64,000 nucleotides of DNA from Sympetrum striolatum. Taxonomy: Eukaryota > Arthropoda > Insecta > Odonata > Libellulidae. Below are positions 21,458-35,300 of this stretch, piece after piece. Made by a program: the position numbers and the translations under genes. The stretch covers positions 4,588,001-4,652,000 of the forward strand of contig OX388348.1 in the NCBI GenBank assembly GCA_947579665.1, in the 5' to 3' direction. Position 1 is the first letter of the stretch. Every line of letters starts with the position of its first letter. The notes below the pieces were generated by a model that was not told the origin of the DNA, did not search any database, and saw nothing but the letters and a program-made list of their open reading frames with translations.

Positions 21458-22052
21458 GTACCCATATCGAGAGGTCGTCTGGTAACTTCAAAAGAGAGCT
21501 ACCCTAGCAGAATAAAATTCTCACTATGGAGTGGTGTGATGCCTCCTCCAGGTCGAGAGATTCTGCTCATCGAGTGGGTCTGGGTACCACGGGGTAGCTC
21601 TCAAATGAAACGTACCATTTTCAGAATACAGTTCTCTTCAGGGGAGGTGTAACGCCTCTCCTGTTTGAGAGGTTCTGCCCATGGAAAGAGGGTCTGCGTA
21701 CCTCATGGTATCACTCAATAGAAAGCTACCTTTGGCAAAATAATATTCTCATCGACGATTAGGATTCCGATTGAGATGTTTTGCCCTTCAAGACTTTCTG
21801 GTAGCTATCAAAAGAGAGATACCATTTGCAGATACAATTCTCGTCACCGAGAGGCATTTTGCCTCTCTTGATAGAGAAGTTCTGCCCATTATGGGACTAA
21901 AACTTGAAGATTTCATGTAGAGAGTCTGATCTGACCTCTCATGTTGAAAGAGACGTGTAATAATCGATGCGCTTTGAGGAAGGCATCTTATTTGAGATTA
22001 TCGTTGGATGGAGTGATTGCAATGCATTCCCAATTGGTGATGGCAAAATAAG
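21458..22052 (+). ncRNA. exon A, candidate structured non-coding exon (unit 2)
   Basis: Acceptor TATTGTTTTATAG, donor AATAAG|GTATGT, 595 nt. Inside are four degenerate tandem repeats starting near 21,479, 21,592, 21,706 and 21,799, each following the order CAAA-AGAG-TACC, AGAATA, TTCTC, hairpin, GAG-TTCTGCCCAT. Hairpins: 21,528-21,549, 21,640-21,662 (stem of about ten pairs around a UAA loop), 21,750-21,778 and 21,849-21,867 (seven pairs around AUUUU). No frame stays open. The same exon is at the same offset (+487 to +1,081) in units 3-9. Splice use and RNA structure are inferred. Confidence 0.45.
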
Positions 22053-22180
22053 GTATGTTTTTCTTAAGATTTTAGAATATACTTTTTAAGTATTGGTATC
22101 TGATTATCATTAGAAAATAATAATTTTTATGATTAAAATTTTTTAATTGAATATTAATGGTCTCTTTTCTAACCTTTCAG

Positions 22181-22412
22181 GAATGGGGTGCTTATAAAAA
22201 CATTATTGATAAAGGTCTACTGGTTTACCTACCTTAAAATCTCCACCTGAACCTACCTGTGGAAGAGGAAAAAGGTAAAATGCATAGGAAAAGCAGTAAA
22301 TTCTAAATTGCTTTGGCAACATAGGTCATTCTTACCTATTGAACTTGACTCAATAACCATCACCTACTACCAAGCTGAAATGTGGTAGAAATTGATGAAC
22401 CAGATACTACAG
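22181..22412 (+). ncRNA. exon B (unit 2), alternative ends
   Basis: Starts after a strong branch and pyrimidine tract, CTTTTCTAACCTTTCAG, 128 nt downstream of exon A's donor. Two donors are possible: AAAAAG|GTAAAA at 22,275 (94-nt exon) and the better CTACAG|GTTAGT at 22,413 (232-nt exon). Stops in all frames suggest it is non-coding. Confidence 0.4.
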
Positions 22413-22645
22413 GTTAGTTTGGGAAGGTTCGTGCAGGCTCTCCTCTTGAATAATCTAAGGTAACTCTTTTATCATATAATAGATCCTCATTTCAATATAG
22501 GTTTAGCACTATGCATCCAAAATTGTAATTTCCCTGTTTAATTGCTTTGTAATCATCTAATATAATCTGCTGCTATTACTGGAATTTAAATTAGCATTTA
22601 TAATTATAATAAATATATATTGTGTTTGCCCTTTTATTCATATAG

Positions 22646-22885
22646 AGAATATGCACTGAATGTTCCACAAATAATAACAGATGCTCCAGAGTGCTGCAGC
22701 TTGGGAGTAAAGTGGAGAATGGTGGAAATGGACCACTATAGTCTACAGTATGGGACAGTTGCTTAAGAGAGACACCAAGTTGCGGAGACATTCATTGGAA
22801 GAATGTACGAGGCCTCTTGACGGCTCCTGTCTTGGGCGAGGGAAGTATAACGGCAGCCACTGAGTGCTTTAAGGGTGGCTGGAGA
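22646..22885 (+). ncRNA. exon C (unit 2)
   Basis: A GC-richer 240-nt block after GCCCTTTTATTCATATAG and before GGAGA|GTAAGA. Minus (66 codons) and plus (up to 80 codons in some units) frames overlap it, but single-base length changes between units (GTCTTGGG, GTTTTGGG, GTTTGGG) break or restore the plus frame, so coding use is unlikely. Confidence 0.35.
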
Positions 22886-24356
22886 GTAAGATATTATTAC
22901 ATATATTGTTTTCAAGTCATTGTTTTTAAATGCGTCCCCAAGTTTTCTAATACAATGCAAGACCTAATTATTTCTTTGATCGAGTTTCAATAGGGTTTTA
23001 TCATGTCAATTTATGTTTTTAATCGGTTATGATAAGTTAATTGGGTTTCAAGTATGATGCACTGGATTTAGATGGTATGATAGGAAAAATCAGGAATTTT
23101 TTCCATATGCTCTTGCTCCAGTTTGCCTCTGTTGAATTGTTGTGGTTTTCCGTTCGTTCTGTTGAAGTACTGTTAAATCCTCTCCTTTCAAAATATCTCT
23201 GCTCCGGCTTTTCCTTTCAAATTACTCTATGCTAGCTTTGGGGATACATGATCATAATATTCTGTGGAGTTTGTAATTTTTTATATATATTTCATGCCTT
23301 ATTTGAGTAATAATATATATTTAGATATAATATTGCAATTACAGTCAAAATGTTCTGTTATACAGGTTGCAATACGACTTCGTCAATTTGCTTGAGTCAG
23401 CCAATGTCTGCCATCTTAACTAGCAGATTTTATTAAAGTTATAGGAATATTTCCAAAATGAGATCATGGACTAAGTTTGTGGGATGTATTTCTGGAAATC
23501 TGATTTATTTCAATGATCATCCTTATGGTTACTTTACATTTAAGCTGTCTTTTGGTTTGCCTTGTTGGATTTCTTTTTCTTAAATTCAATGAAATAATTG
23601 AAGTGTAAAATGGCATTGGGTGGTCTGTAATCTAAATTGTTTAGTCTCTTTGAATAGCGGTAGAAGATTTTACACTTTTGTTATTGCTAACGTATAATAT
23701 ACAATGTATTTTAGGGTCCATTACTTCATACTATTTGGATTTTTACCTTCTCCATATTCATAGTACATAGAAAGTATTGTTTTCATGAAAAAATTTGACT
23801 TCGAGATTTCAACGGAAATACATGTTTTGGGGTCCCTAGAATAAGTTCTGACCATTTTTGGAAAGAAGTTTGCGTGTATGTGTGTGTGTGTGCTTGTGGG
23901 CACTCTAACGTGATAACTATTACCCCTATTAGTATCAAACTTCACATATATACTCTGGTGTGCTGACAGAGTTGATTATTTTTTTGAGCAAATGGTTTAA
24001 CCGGAAGTTGAGCTTTTTTTATTCTTGGAAGCAAATGTCCGTTTTTGTGAAATTTCTCAAAAAATAATATATTTAGGTATATACGATTGTTTGTAAAAGT
24101 TTTAGAACATGTAATTTTCTATAACTGCTGTATTGATCATATTTTTTATCGCTGATTGCTAAGGAGTTATTCTGGAAACACTGATAACCCGGAAGAAGCT
24201 GATTATGTACTTTGTGGGTGCTCTGGGTAAGAGGCAATTTTAATCGTTTTTCATCGAACATGTCCCGAAGAACATTTCTTATAATGTTTGTGCGTAAAAG
24301 ATATTATGAAATAAATTAATCACTTATCTTCCAAGTTTAGTATAATATAGTATTCG

Positions 24357-24593
24357 AAAATACTGTTGTAAATTAATATTGACATCTTATACATGAAGAA
24401 AGTCATGTGCTGGCCACATCAGATTTTTTTGTGATGCATTGGAGCTACTTCTTACGTATCCAATAATATTGTTTTGATGAAATGTAGGTGTTTTCCTTGC
24501 TCTTGTTTTGATTGCTACTAGTGTTGTTTTTGATAGGGGCAGAATTTCATCACATTTGAACAATGGTTTCCTTTTCATGGTTATGTTTTACCC
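24357..24593. other. 237-bp block held constant between D1 and D2
   Basis: Compared with 25,441-25,677 of D2, this block has only two differences, while flanks on both sides differ often and with indels. It contains the 63-codon minus-strand frame plus about 20 bases on each side. It is the most constrained or most recently converted part of the unit. Confidence 0.7.
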
Positions 24594-26662
24594 GTGTATT
24601 GGTCTGGATATTTTAATGTTCCAATATAGGTTTTTAAAATTATAAAATACGTATAGAATATATGCAATAACAAATATAAATAAATACTTTATGATATCTA
24701 TTTCGGTATATGATTGTCATATTATAGGTTACCATAAAATACTTGCATATTGTTACACAGAAAGTTAATGATTTACAATATTAATTATGTATTTTTACTG
24801 AGAAACGGTTGATACTTAAGATGTAATGTGTTCAATTTTTCTGACAAATCCTTACTGAAGGGAAATTATGAGACCAAATTTTTAAAATTTACATTAGTAA
24901 GTGATTAATATTATTCTTTTTCAGTTGCGTAATTGCTATTCTTTATTGGCAATGTATCCATTTCCAATAGAACTTCTTATGGGAATATAATAGGCTCATA
25001 GAAATTCATTGAAATATATTATTTGTGTATCCAGTCCTTCGGAGCATAGAGTATGCATAGCTAGTTTGGTTTGAGTACATTAAATTTTTTACACAAGCTC
25101 CACACTGCTTTGAGCACAAGGTTATGGGTCGACGATTTAGTAGTAGTTTTTGCACATGCCATTTTGGCAACTTTGCGTGCAAGGGCAAGTGTGGTCTTGT
25201 CCGAATGTGCATCATCGTCCACTTCCATGGCCTCATTGAGTCACTGGTAACACAGAGTGGTGTATCAAACATGACTTTAGAATGATTACCAATTAAAGTT
25301 ATATATATATAATGTGCAATTTTAATCGTTTTTCATCGAACATGTGCCGAAAAACATTACTTATAATGTTTGTGACGTAAAAGATATTATGAAATAAACT
25401 AATCACTTATCTTCCAAGTTTAGTTTTAACATAGTATTCAAAAATACTGTTGTAAATTAATATTGACATCTTATACATGAAGAAAGTCATGTGCTGGCCA
25501 CATCAGATTTTTTTGTGATGCATTGGAGCTACTTCTTACGTATCCAATAATATCGTTTTGATGAAATGTAGGTGTTTTCCTTGCTCTTGTTTTGATTGCT
25601 ACTAGTGTTGTTTTTGATAGGGGCAGAATTTCATCGCATTTGAACAATGGTTTCCTTTTCATGGTTATGTTTTACCCACGTATTGGTATGGATAATTTAA
25701 TGTTCCAATATAGATTGTTAAAATTATAAAATACGTATAGAATATATGCAATAACAAATATAAATAAATTCTTTATGATATCACTTTCATAATATGTTTG
25801 TTTATAGGTTACCATAATATACTTGCATATTGTCACACAGAACTATTAATTTTTACAATATTAATTATGTATTTTTACTGAAAATGGGTTGATACATAGG
25901 ATGTATTGTGTTCTATTTTTCTGAAAAACTATTTCTTAAGGAAAATTATGAGGCCTAATTTTAAAAATTTACTCTAGTTATTGATTAATATTATTCTTTT
26001 TCAGTAGCGTAAGTGCTATTCTTTATTGGCAATATATCCATTTCCAATAGAACTTCCTATGGGAACATAATAAGTTCATAGAAATTCATTGAAATATATT
26101 CTTTGTCTATCCAGTCCTTCGGTGTATAGAGTATGCCTAGCTAGTTTGGTTTGAGTATATTATATTTTTAACACTAGCTCCGTATTGCTTTGGGCGGATG
26201 GTTATGGGTCGACGATTTAGAAGTAGTTTTTCCCCAGGTCATTTTGGGAACTTTGTGTGCAAGGGCATGTGTGGTCTCGTCCGACTGTGCATCATCGTCC
26301 ACTGCCATGGCCTCATTGAGGCACTGGTAGCACAAAGTGGTGTATTGAAATTACTTTATGATGATTACGAATTAAAGTTATATCTGTTTATCCATGTTCT
26401 ACCTATTACATTTAGATGTTTATCCAATTATACCTAATTATACATTCACTGACTTATTCATTCATAGGGGATTAAAATTGTAACCATATTTCATAAGTGT
26501 CTAAGACTTGAAATTTTTTCAACGTACTGGCCATAACGTTTAACCACCAAGAAAAAACGATATTTAGCTTCAATGTCATGTGTTTGATGCTGACTACTAT
26601 GGAAAAGCAAAGGATATCAGTCACTAATGATCCTTAAGGTAAGAAAATTTCTATATAGTAAA

Positions 26663-29600
26663 TTAACGTGTGATAACTAAACTAAACTAGCTATATGCTA
26701 AAACTTAATCGAAAGTTTGAAAATTATAATAAATAATTGAGTGCATTTGAAGTTATATTCGCCGCAGAGATACAATAACCATAGACGAAATTAGAAAGAG
26801 ATGGTCAACAAAGGCAAAATACTACTTTGAGCACGCAGATGAAGATCATAAGTCAGCATTAGTTGAGGTCAACTTAATGTGGGACTAAGCAATGCAGTAC
26901 CTATGTTCACTGCACCCCAGCAGCTGTGGACAAAAAAATAGAAATCTTTGGATGTTGTTCGATAGGCACACGGAAAACTGACTACTTCTTAAATATATGA
27001 ACAGGACCTTATAGGTAATGAATCAAAAGAGGGTTACAAATTTTAGTGTAAATATGTTTAAGTCTAGGATACTTTGGAAATATCTAAATAAAATTGGACA
27101 AAATTATTCAATTATTTTAAGGCCATAATTAACAACTATTGTTTTATAGGTACCCATATCGAGAGGTCGTCTGGTAACTTCAAAAGAGAGCTACCCTAGC
27201 AGAATAAAATTCTCACTATGGAGTGGTGTGATGCCATCCCCAAGTCGAGAGATTCTGCCCATCGAGTGGGTCTGGGAATCACGGGGTAGCTCTCAAATGT
27301 AAGTTACCATTTTCAGAATACAGTTCTCTTCAGGGGAGGTGTAATGCCTCTCCTGTTTGAGAGGTTCTGCCCATGGAAAGAGGGTCTGCGTACCTCATGG
27401 TATCACTCAATAGAAAGCTACCTTTGGCAAAATAATATTCTCATCGACGATCAGGATTCCGATTGAGATGTTTTGCCCTTCAAGACTTTCTGGTAGCTAT
27501 CAAAAGAGAGATACCATTTGCAGATACAATTCTCGTCACCGAGAGGCATTTTGCCTCTCTTGATAGAGAAGTTCTGCCCATTATGGGACTAAAACTTGAA
27601 GATTTCATGTAGAGGGTCTGATCTGACCTCTCATGTTGAAAGAGACGTGTAATAATCGATGCGCTTTGAGGAAGGCATCTTATTTGAGATTATCGTTGGA
27701 TGGAGTGATTGCAATGCATTCCCAATTGGTGATGGCAAAATAAGGTATGTTTTTCTTAAGATTTTAGAATATACTTTTTAAGTATTGGTATCTGATTATC
27801 ATTAGAAAATAATAATTTTTATGATTAAAATCTTTTAATTGAATATTAATGGTCTCTTTTCTAACCTTTCAGGAATGGGGTGCTTATAAAAACATTATTG
27901 ATAAAGGTCTACTGGTTTACCTACCTTAAAATCTCCACCTGAACCTACCTGTGGAAGAGGAAAAAGGTAAAATGCATAGGAAAAGCAGTAAATTCTAAAT
28001 TGCTTTGGCAACATAGGTCATTCTTACCTATTGAACTTGACTCAATAACCATCACCTACTACCAAGCTGAAATGTGGTAGAAATTGATGAACCAGATACT
28101 ACAGGTTAGTTTGGGAAGGTTCGTGCAGGCTCTCCTCTTGAATAATCTAAGGTAACTCTTTTATCATATAATAGATCCTCATTTCAATATAGGTTTAGCA
28201 CTATGCATCCAAAATTGTAATTTCCCTGTTTAATTGCTTTGTAATCATCTAATATAATCTGCTGCTATTACTGGAATTTAAATTAGCATTTATAATTATA
28301 ATAAATATATATTGTGTTTGCCCTTTTATTCATATAGAGAATATGCACTGAATGTTCCACAAATAATAACAGATGCTCCAGAGTGCTGCAGCTTGGGAGT
28401 AAAGTGGAGAATGGTGGAAATGGACCACTATAGTCTACAGTATGGGACAGTTGCTTAAGAGAGACACCAAGTTGCGGAGACATTCATTGGAAGAATGTAC
28501 GAGGCCTCTTGACGGCTCCTGTTTGGGCGAGGGAAGTATAACGGCAGCCACTGAGTGCTTTAAGGGTGGCTGGAGAGTAAGATATTATTACATATATTGT
28601 TTTCAAGTCATTGTTTTTAAATGCGTCCCCAAGTTTTCTAATACAATGCAAGACCTAATTATTTCTTTGATCGAGTTTCAATAGGGTTTTATCATGTCAA
28701 TTTATGTTTTTAATCGGTTATGATAAGTTAATTGGGTTTCAAGTATGATACACTGGATTTAGATGGTATGATAGGAAAAATCAGGAATTTTTTCCATATG
28801 CTCTTGCTCCAGTTTGCCTCTGTTGAATTGTTGTGGTTTTCCGTTCGTTCTGTTGAAGTACTGTTAAATCCTCTCCTTTCAAAATATCTCTGCTCCGGCT
28901 TTTCCTTTCAAATTGCTCTATGCTAGATTTGGGGATACATGATCATAATATTCTGTGGAGTTTGTAATTTTTTATATATATTTCATGCCTTATTTGAGTA
29001 ATAATATATATTTAGATATAATATTGCAATTACAGTCAAAATGTTCTGTTATACAGGTTGCAATACGACTTCGTCAATTTGCTTGAGTCAGCCAATGTCT
29101 GCCATCTTAACTAGAAGATTTTATTAAAGTTATAGGAATATTTCCAAAATGAGATCATGGACTAAGTTTGTGGGATGTATTTCTGGAAATCTGATTTATT
29201 TCAATGATCATCCTTATGGTTACTTTACATTTAATCTGTCTTTTGGTTTGCCTTGTTGGATTTCTTTTTCTTAAATTCAATGAAATAATGGAAGTGTAAA
29301 ATGGCATTGGTTTGGTCTGTAATCTAAATTGTTTAGACTCTTTGAATAGCGGTAGAAGATTTTACACTTTTGTTATTGCTAACGTATAATATACAATGTA
29401 TTTTAGGGTCCATTCCTTCATACTATTTGGATTTTTACCTTCTCCATATTCATAGTACATAGAAAGTATTGTTTTCATGAAAAAATTTGACTTCGAGATT
29501 TCAACGGAAATACATGTTTTGGGGTCCCTAGAATAAGTTCTGACCATTTTTGGAAAGAAGTTTGCGTGTATGTGTGTGTGTGTGCTTGTGGGCACTCTAA

Positions 29601-32354
29601 CGTGATAACTATTACCCCTATAAGTATCAAACTTCACATATATACTCTGGTGTGCTGACAGAGTTGATTATTTTTTTGAGCAAATGGTTTAACCGGAAGT
29701 TGAGCTTTTTTTATTCTTGGAAGCAAATGTCCGTTTTTGTGAAATTTCTCAAAAAATAATATATTTAGGTATATACGATTGTTTGTAAAAGTTTTAGAAC
29801 ATGTAATTTTCTATAACTGCTGTATTGATCATATTTTTTATCGCTGATTGCTAAGGAGTTATTCCGGAAAAACTGATAACCCGGAAGTAGCTGATTATGT
29901 ACTTTGTTGGAGCTCTGGGTAAGAGGCAATTTTAATCGTTTTTCATCGAACATGTCCCGAAGAACATTACTTATAATGTTTGTGCGTAAAAGATATTATG
30001 AAATAAATTAATCACTTATCTTCCAAGTTTAGTATAATATAGTATTCGAAGATACTGTTGTAAATTAATATTGACATCTTATACATGAAGAAAGTCATGT
30101 GCTGGCCACATCAGATTTTTTTGTGATGCATTGGAGCTACTTCTTACGTATCCAATAATATTGTTTTGATGAAATGTAGGTGTTTTCCTTGCTCTTGTTT
30201 TGATTGCTACTAGTGTTGTTTTTGATAGGGGCAGAATTTCATCACATTTGAACAATGGTTTCCTTTTCATGGTTATGTTTTACCCGTGTATTGGTCTGGA
30301 TATTTTAATGTTCCAATGTAGGTTTTTGAAATTATAAAATACGTATAGAATATATGCAATAACAAATATAAATAAATACTTTATGATATCTATTTCGGTA
30401 TATGATTGTCATATTATAGGTTACCATAAAATACTTGCATATTGTTACACAGAAAGTTAATGATTTACAATATTAATTATGTATTTTTACTGAGAAACGG
30501 TTGATACTTAAGATGTAATGTGTTCAATTTTTCTGACAAATCCTTACTGAAGGGAAATTATGAGACCAAATTTTTAAAATTTACATTAGTAAGTGATTAA
30601 TATTATTCTTTTTCAGTTGCGTAATTGCTATTCTTTATTGGCAATGTATCCATTTCCAATAGAACTTCTTATGGGAATATAATAGGCTCATAGAAATTCA
30701 TTGAAATATATTATTTGTGTATCCAGTCCTTCGGAGCATAGAGTATGCGTAGCTAGTTTGGTTTGAGTACATTAAATTTTTTACACAAGCTCCACACTGC
30801 TTTGAGCACAAGGTTATGGGTCGACGATTTAGTAGTAGTTTTTGCACATGCCATTTTGGCAACTTTGCGTGCAAGGGCAAGTGTGGTCTTGTCCGAATGT
30901 GCATCATCGTCCACTTCCATGGCCTCATTGAGTCACTGGTAACACAGAGTGGTGTATCAAACATGACTTTAGAATGATTACCAATTAAAGTTATATATAT
31001 ATAATGGGCAATTTTAATCGTTTTTCATCGAACATGTGCCGAAAAACATTACTTATAATGTTTGTGACGTAAAAGATATTATGAAATAAACTAATCATTT
31101 ATCTTCCAAGGTTAGTTTTAACATAGTATTCAAAAATACTGTTGTAAATTAATATTGACATCTTATACATGAAGAAAGTCATGTGCTGGCCACATCAGAT
31201 TTTTTTGTGATGCATTGGAGCTACTTCTTACGTATCCAATAATATCGTTTTGATGAAATGTAGGTGTTTTCCTTGCTCTTGTTTTGATTGCTACTAGTGT
31301 TGTTTTTGATAGGGGCAGAATTTCATCGCATTTGAACAATGGTTTCCTTTTCATGGTTATGTTTTACCCACGTATTGGTATGGATAATTTAATGTTCCAA
31401 TATAGATTGTTAAAATTATAAAATACGTATAGAATATATGCAATAACAAATATAAATAAATTCTTTATGATATCACTTTCATAATATGTTTGTTTATAGG
31501 TTACCATAATATACTTGCATATTGTCACACAGAACTATTAATTTTTACAATATTAATTATGTATTTTTACTGAAAATGGGTTGATACATAGGATGTATTG
31601 TGTTCTATTTTTCTGAAAAACTATTTCTTAAGGAAAATTATGAGGCCTAATTTTAAAAATTTACTCTAGTTATTGATTAATATTATTCTTTTTCAGTAGC
31701 GTAAGTGCTATTCTTTATTGGCAATATATCCATTTCCAATAGAACTTCCTATGGGAACATAATAAGTTCATAGAAATTCATTGAAATATATTCTTTGTCT
31801 ATCCAGTCCTTCGGTGTATAGAGTATGCCTAGCTAGTTTGGTTTGAGTATATTATATTTTTAACACTAGCTCCGTATTGCTTTGGGCGCATGGTTATGGG
31901 TCGACGATTTAGAAGTAGTTTTTCCCCAGGTCATTTTGGGAACTTTGTGTGCAAGGGCATGTGTGGTCTCGTCCGACTGTGCATCATTGTCCACTGCCAT
32001 GGCCTCATTGAGGCACTGGTAGCACAAAGTGGTGTATTGAAATTACTTTATGATGATTACGAATTAAAGTTATATCTGTTTATCCATGTCCTACCTATTA
32101 CATTTAGATGTTTATCCAATTATACCTAATTATACATTCACTGACTTATTCATTCATAGGGGATTAAAATTGTAACCATATTTCATAAGTGTCTAAGACT
32201 TGAAATTTTTTCAACGTACTGGCCATAACGTTTAACCACCAAGAAAAAACGATATTTAGCTTCAATGTCATGTGTTTGATGCTGACTACTATGGAAAAGC
32301 AAAGGATATCAGTCACTAATGATCCTTAAGGTAAGAAAATTTCTATATAGTAAA
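26663..32354 (+). repeat. macrosatellite unit 3
   Basis: 5,692 bp. Exon A 27,150-27,744; exon B from 27,873; 63-codon minus frames 30,079-30,270 and 31,163-31,354. This is the first unit with the changed exon A patch (GCCATCCCC, GGAATCAC, AATGTAAGT). Private changes include AACTAGAAG near 29,110 and CCGGAAAAACTG near 29,866. Confidence 0.97.
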
Positions 32355-35300
32355 TTAACGTGTGATAACTAAACTAAACTAGCTATATGCTAAAACTTAA
32401 TCGAATGTTTGAAAAATATAATAAATAATTGAGTGCATTTGAAACTATATTCGCCGCAGAGATACAATAACCATAGACGAAATTAGAAAGAGATGGTCAA
32501 CAAAGGCAAAATACTACTTTGAGCACGCAGATGAAGATCATAAGTCAGCATTAGTTGAGGTCAACTTAATGTGGGACTAAGCAATGCAGTACCTATGTTC
32601 ACTGAACCACAGCAGCTGTAGACAAAAAATTAGAAATCTTTGGATGTTGTTCGATAGGCACACGGAAAACTGACTACTTCTTAAATATATGAACAGGACC
32701 TTATAGGTAATGAATCAAAAGAGGGTTACAAATTTTAGTGTAAATATGTTTAAGTCTAGGATACTTTGGAAATATCTAAATAAAATTGGACAAAATAATT
32801 CAATTATTTTAAGGCCATAATTAACAACTATTGTTTTATAGGTACCCATATCGAGAGGTCGTCTGGTAACTTCAAAAGAGAGCTACCCTAGCAGAATAAA
32901 ATTCTCACTATGGAGTGGTGTGATGCCATCCCCAAGTCGAGAGATTCTGCCCATCGAGTGGGTCTGGGAATCACGGGGTAGCTCTCAAATGTAAGTTACC
33001 ATTTTCAGAATACAGTTCTCTTCAGGGGAGGTGTAATGCCTCTCCTGTTTGAGAGGTTCTGCCCATGGAAAGAGGGTCTGCGTACCTCATGGTATCACTC
33101 AATAGAAAGCTACCTTTGGCAAAATAATATTCTCATCGACGATCAGGATTCCGATTGAGATGTTTTGCCCTTCAAGACTTTCTGGTAGCTATCAAAAGAG
33201 AGATACCATTTGCAGATACAATTCTCGTCACCGAGAGGCATTTTGCCTCTCTTGATAGAGAAGTTCTGCCCATTATGGGACTAAAACTTGAAGATTTCAT
33301 GTAGAGGGTCTGATCTGACCTCTCATGTTGAAAGAGACGTGTAATAATCGATGCGCTTTGAGGAAGGCATCTTATTTGAGATTATCGTTGGATGGAGTGA
33401 TTGCAATGCATTCCCAATTGGTGATGGCAAAATAAGGTATGTTTTTCTTAAGATTTTAGAATATACTTTTTAAGTATTGGTATCTGATTATCATTAGAAA
33501 ATAATAATTTTTATGATTAAAATCTTTTAATTGAATATTAATGGTCTCTTTTCTAACCTTTCAGGAATGGGGTGCTTATAAAAACATTATTGATAAAGGT
33601 CTACTGGTTTACCTACCTTAAAATCTCCACCTGAACCTACCTGTGGAAGAGGAAAAAGGTAAAATGCATAGGAAAAGCAGTAAATTCTAAATTGCTTTGG
33701 CAACATAGGTCATTCTTACCTATTGAACTTGACTCAATAACCATCACCTACTACCAAGCTGAAATGTGGTAGAAATTGATGAACCAGATACTACAGGTTA
33801 GTTTGGGAAGGTTCGTGCAGGCTCTCCTCTTGAATAATCTAAGGTAACTCTTTTATCATATAATAGATCCTCATTTCAATATAGGTTTAGCACTATGCAT
33901 CCAAAATTGTAATTTCCCTGTTTAATTGCTTTGTAATCATCTAATATAATCTGCTGCTATTACTGGAATTTAAATTAGCATTTATAATTATAATAAATAT
34001 ATATTGTGTTTGCCCTTTTATTCATATAGAGAATATGCACTGAATGTTCCACAAATAATAACAGATGCTCCAGAGTGCTGCAGCTTGGGAGTAAAGTGGA
34101 GAATGGTGGAAATGGACCACTATAGTCTACAGTATGGGACAGTTGCTTAAGAGAGACACCAAGTTGCGGAGACATTCATTGGAAGAATGTACGAGGCCTC
34201 TTGACGGCTCCTGTTTGGGCGAGGGAAGTATAACGGCAGCCACTGAGTGCTTTAAGGGTGGCTGGAGAGTAAGATATTATTACATATATTGTTTTCAAGT
34301 CATTGTTTTTAAATGCGTCCCCAAGTTTTCTAATACAATGCAAGACCTAATTATTTCTTTGATCGAGTTTCAATAGGGTTTTATCATGTCAATTTATGTT
34401 TTTAATCGGTTATGATAAGTTAATTGGGTTTCAAGTATGATACACTGGATTTAGATGGTATGATAGGAAAAATCAGGAATTTTTTCCATATGCTCTTGCT
34501 CCAGTTTGCCTCTGTTGAATTGTTGTGGTTTTCCGTTCGTTCTGTTGAAGTACTGTTAAATCCTCTCCTTTCAAAATATCTCTGCTCCGGCTTTTCCTTT
34601 CAAATTGCTCTATGCTAGATTTGGGGATACATGATCATAATATTCTGTGGAGTTTGTAATTTTTTATATATATTTCATGCCTTATTTGAGTAATAATATA
34701 TATTTAGATATAATATTGCAATTACAGTCAAAATGTTCTGTTATACAGGTTGCAATACGACTTCGTCAATTTGCTTGAGTCAGCCAATGTCTGCCATCTT
34801 AACTAGCAGATTTTATTAAAGTTATAGGAATATTTCCAAAATGAGATCATGGACTAAGTTTGTGGGATGTATTTCTGGAAATCTGATTTATTTCAATGAT
34901 CATCCTTATGGTTACTTTACATTTAATCTGTCTTTTGGTTTGCCTTGTTGGATTTCTTTTTCTTAAATTCAATGAAATAATGGAAGTGTAAAATGGCATT
35001 GGTTTGGTCTGTAATCTAAATTGTTTAGACTCTTTGAATAGCGGTAGAAGATTTTACACTTTTGTTATTGCTAACGTATAATATACAATGTATTTTAGGG
35101 TCCATTCCTTCATACTATTTGGATTTTTACCTTCTCCATATTCATAGTACATAGAAAGTATTGTTTTCATGAAAAAATTTGACTTCGAGATTTCAACGGA
35201 AATACATGTTTTGGGGTCCCTAGAATAAGTTCTGACCATTTTTGGAAAGAAGTTTGCGTGTATGTGTGTGTGTGTGCTTGTGGGCACTCTAACGTGATAA

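Larger units (their letters stand above)
20971..26662 (+). repeat. macrosatellite unit 2 (5,692 bp, reference)
   Basis: First regular unit. Layout: relic X 20,971-21,322; exon A 21,458-22,052; intron 22,053-22,180; exon B from 22,181; exon C 22,646-22,885; GT microsatellite about 23,877-23,892; D1 24,234-25,304; D2 25,316-26,383. The 63-codon minus frames are at 24,387-24,578 and 25,471-25,662. It shares the older exon A variant (GCCTCCTCC, GGTACCAC, AATGAAACG) with unit 1, but its end (CCATGTTCTACC) matches units 7 and 8. Confidence 0.97.
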
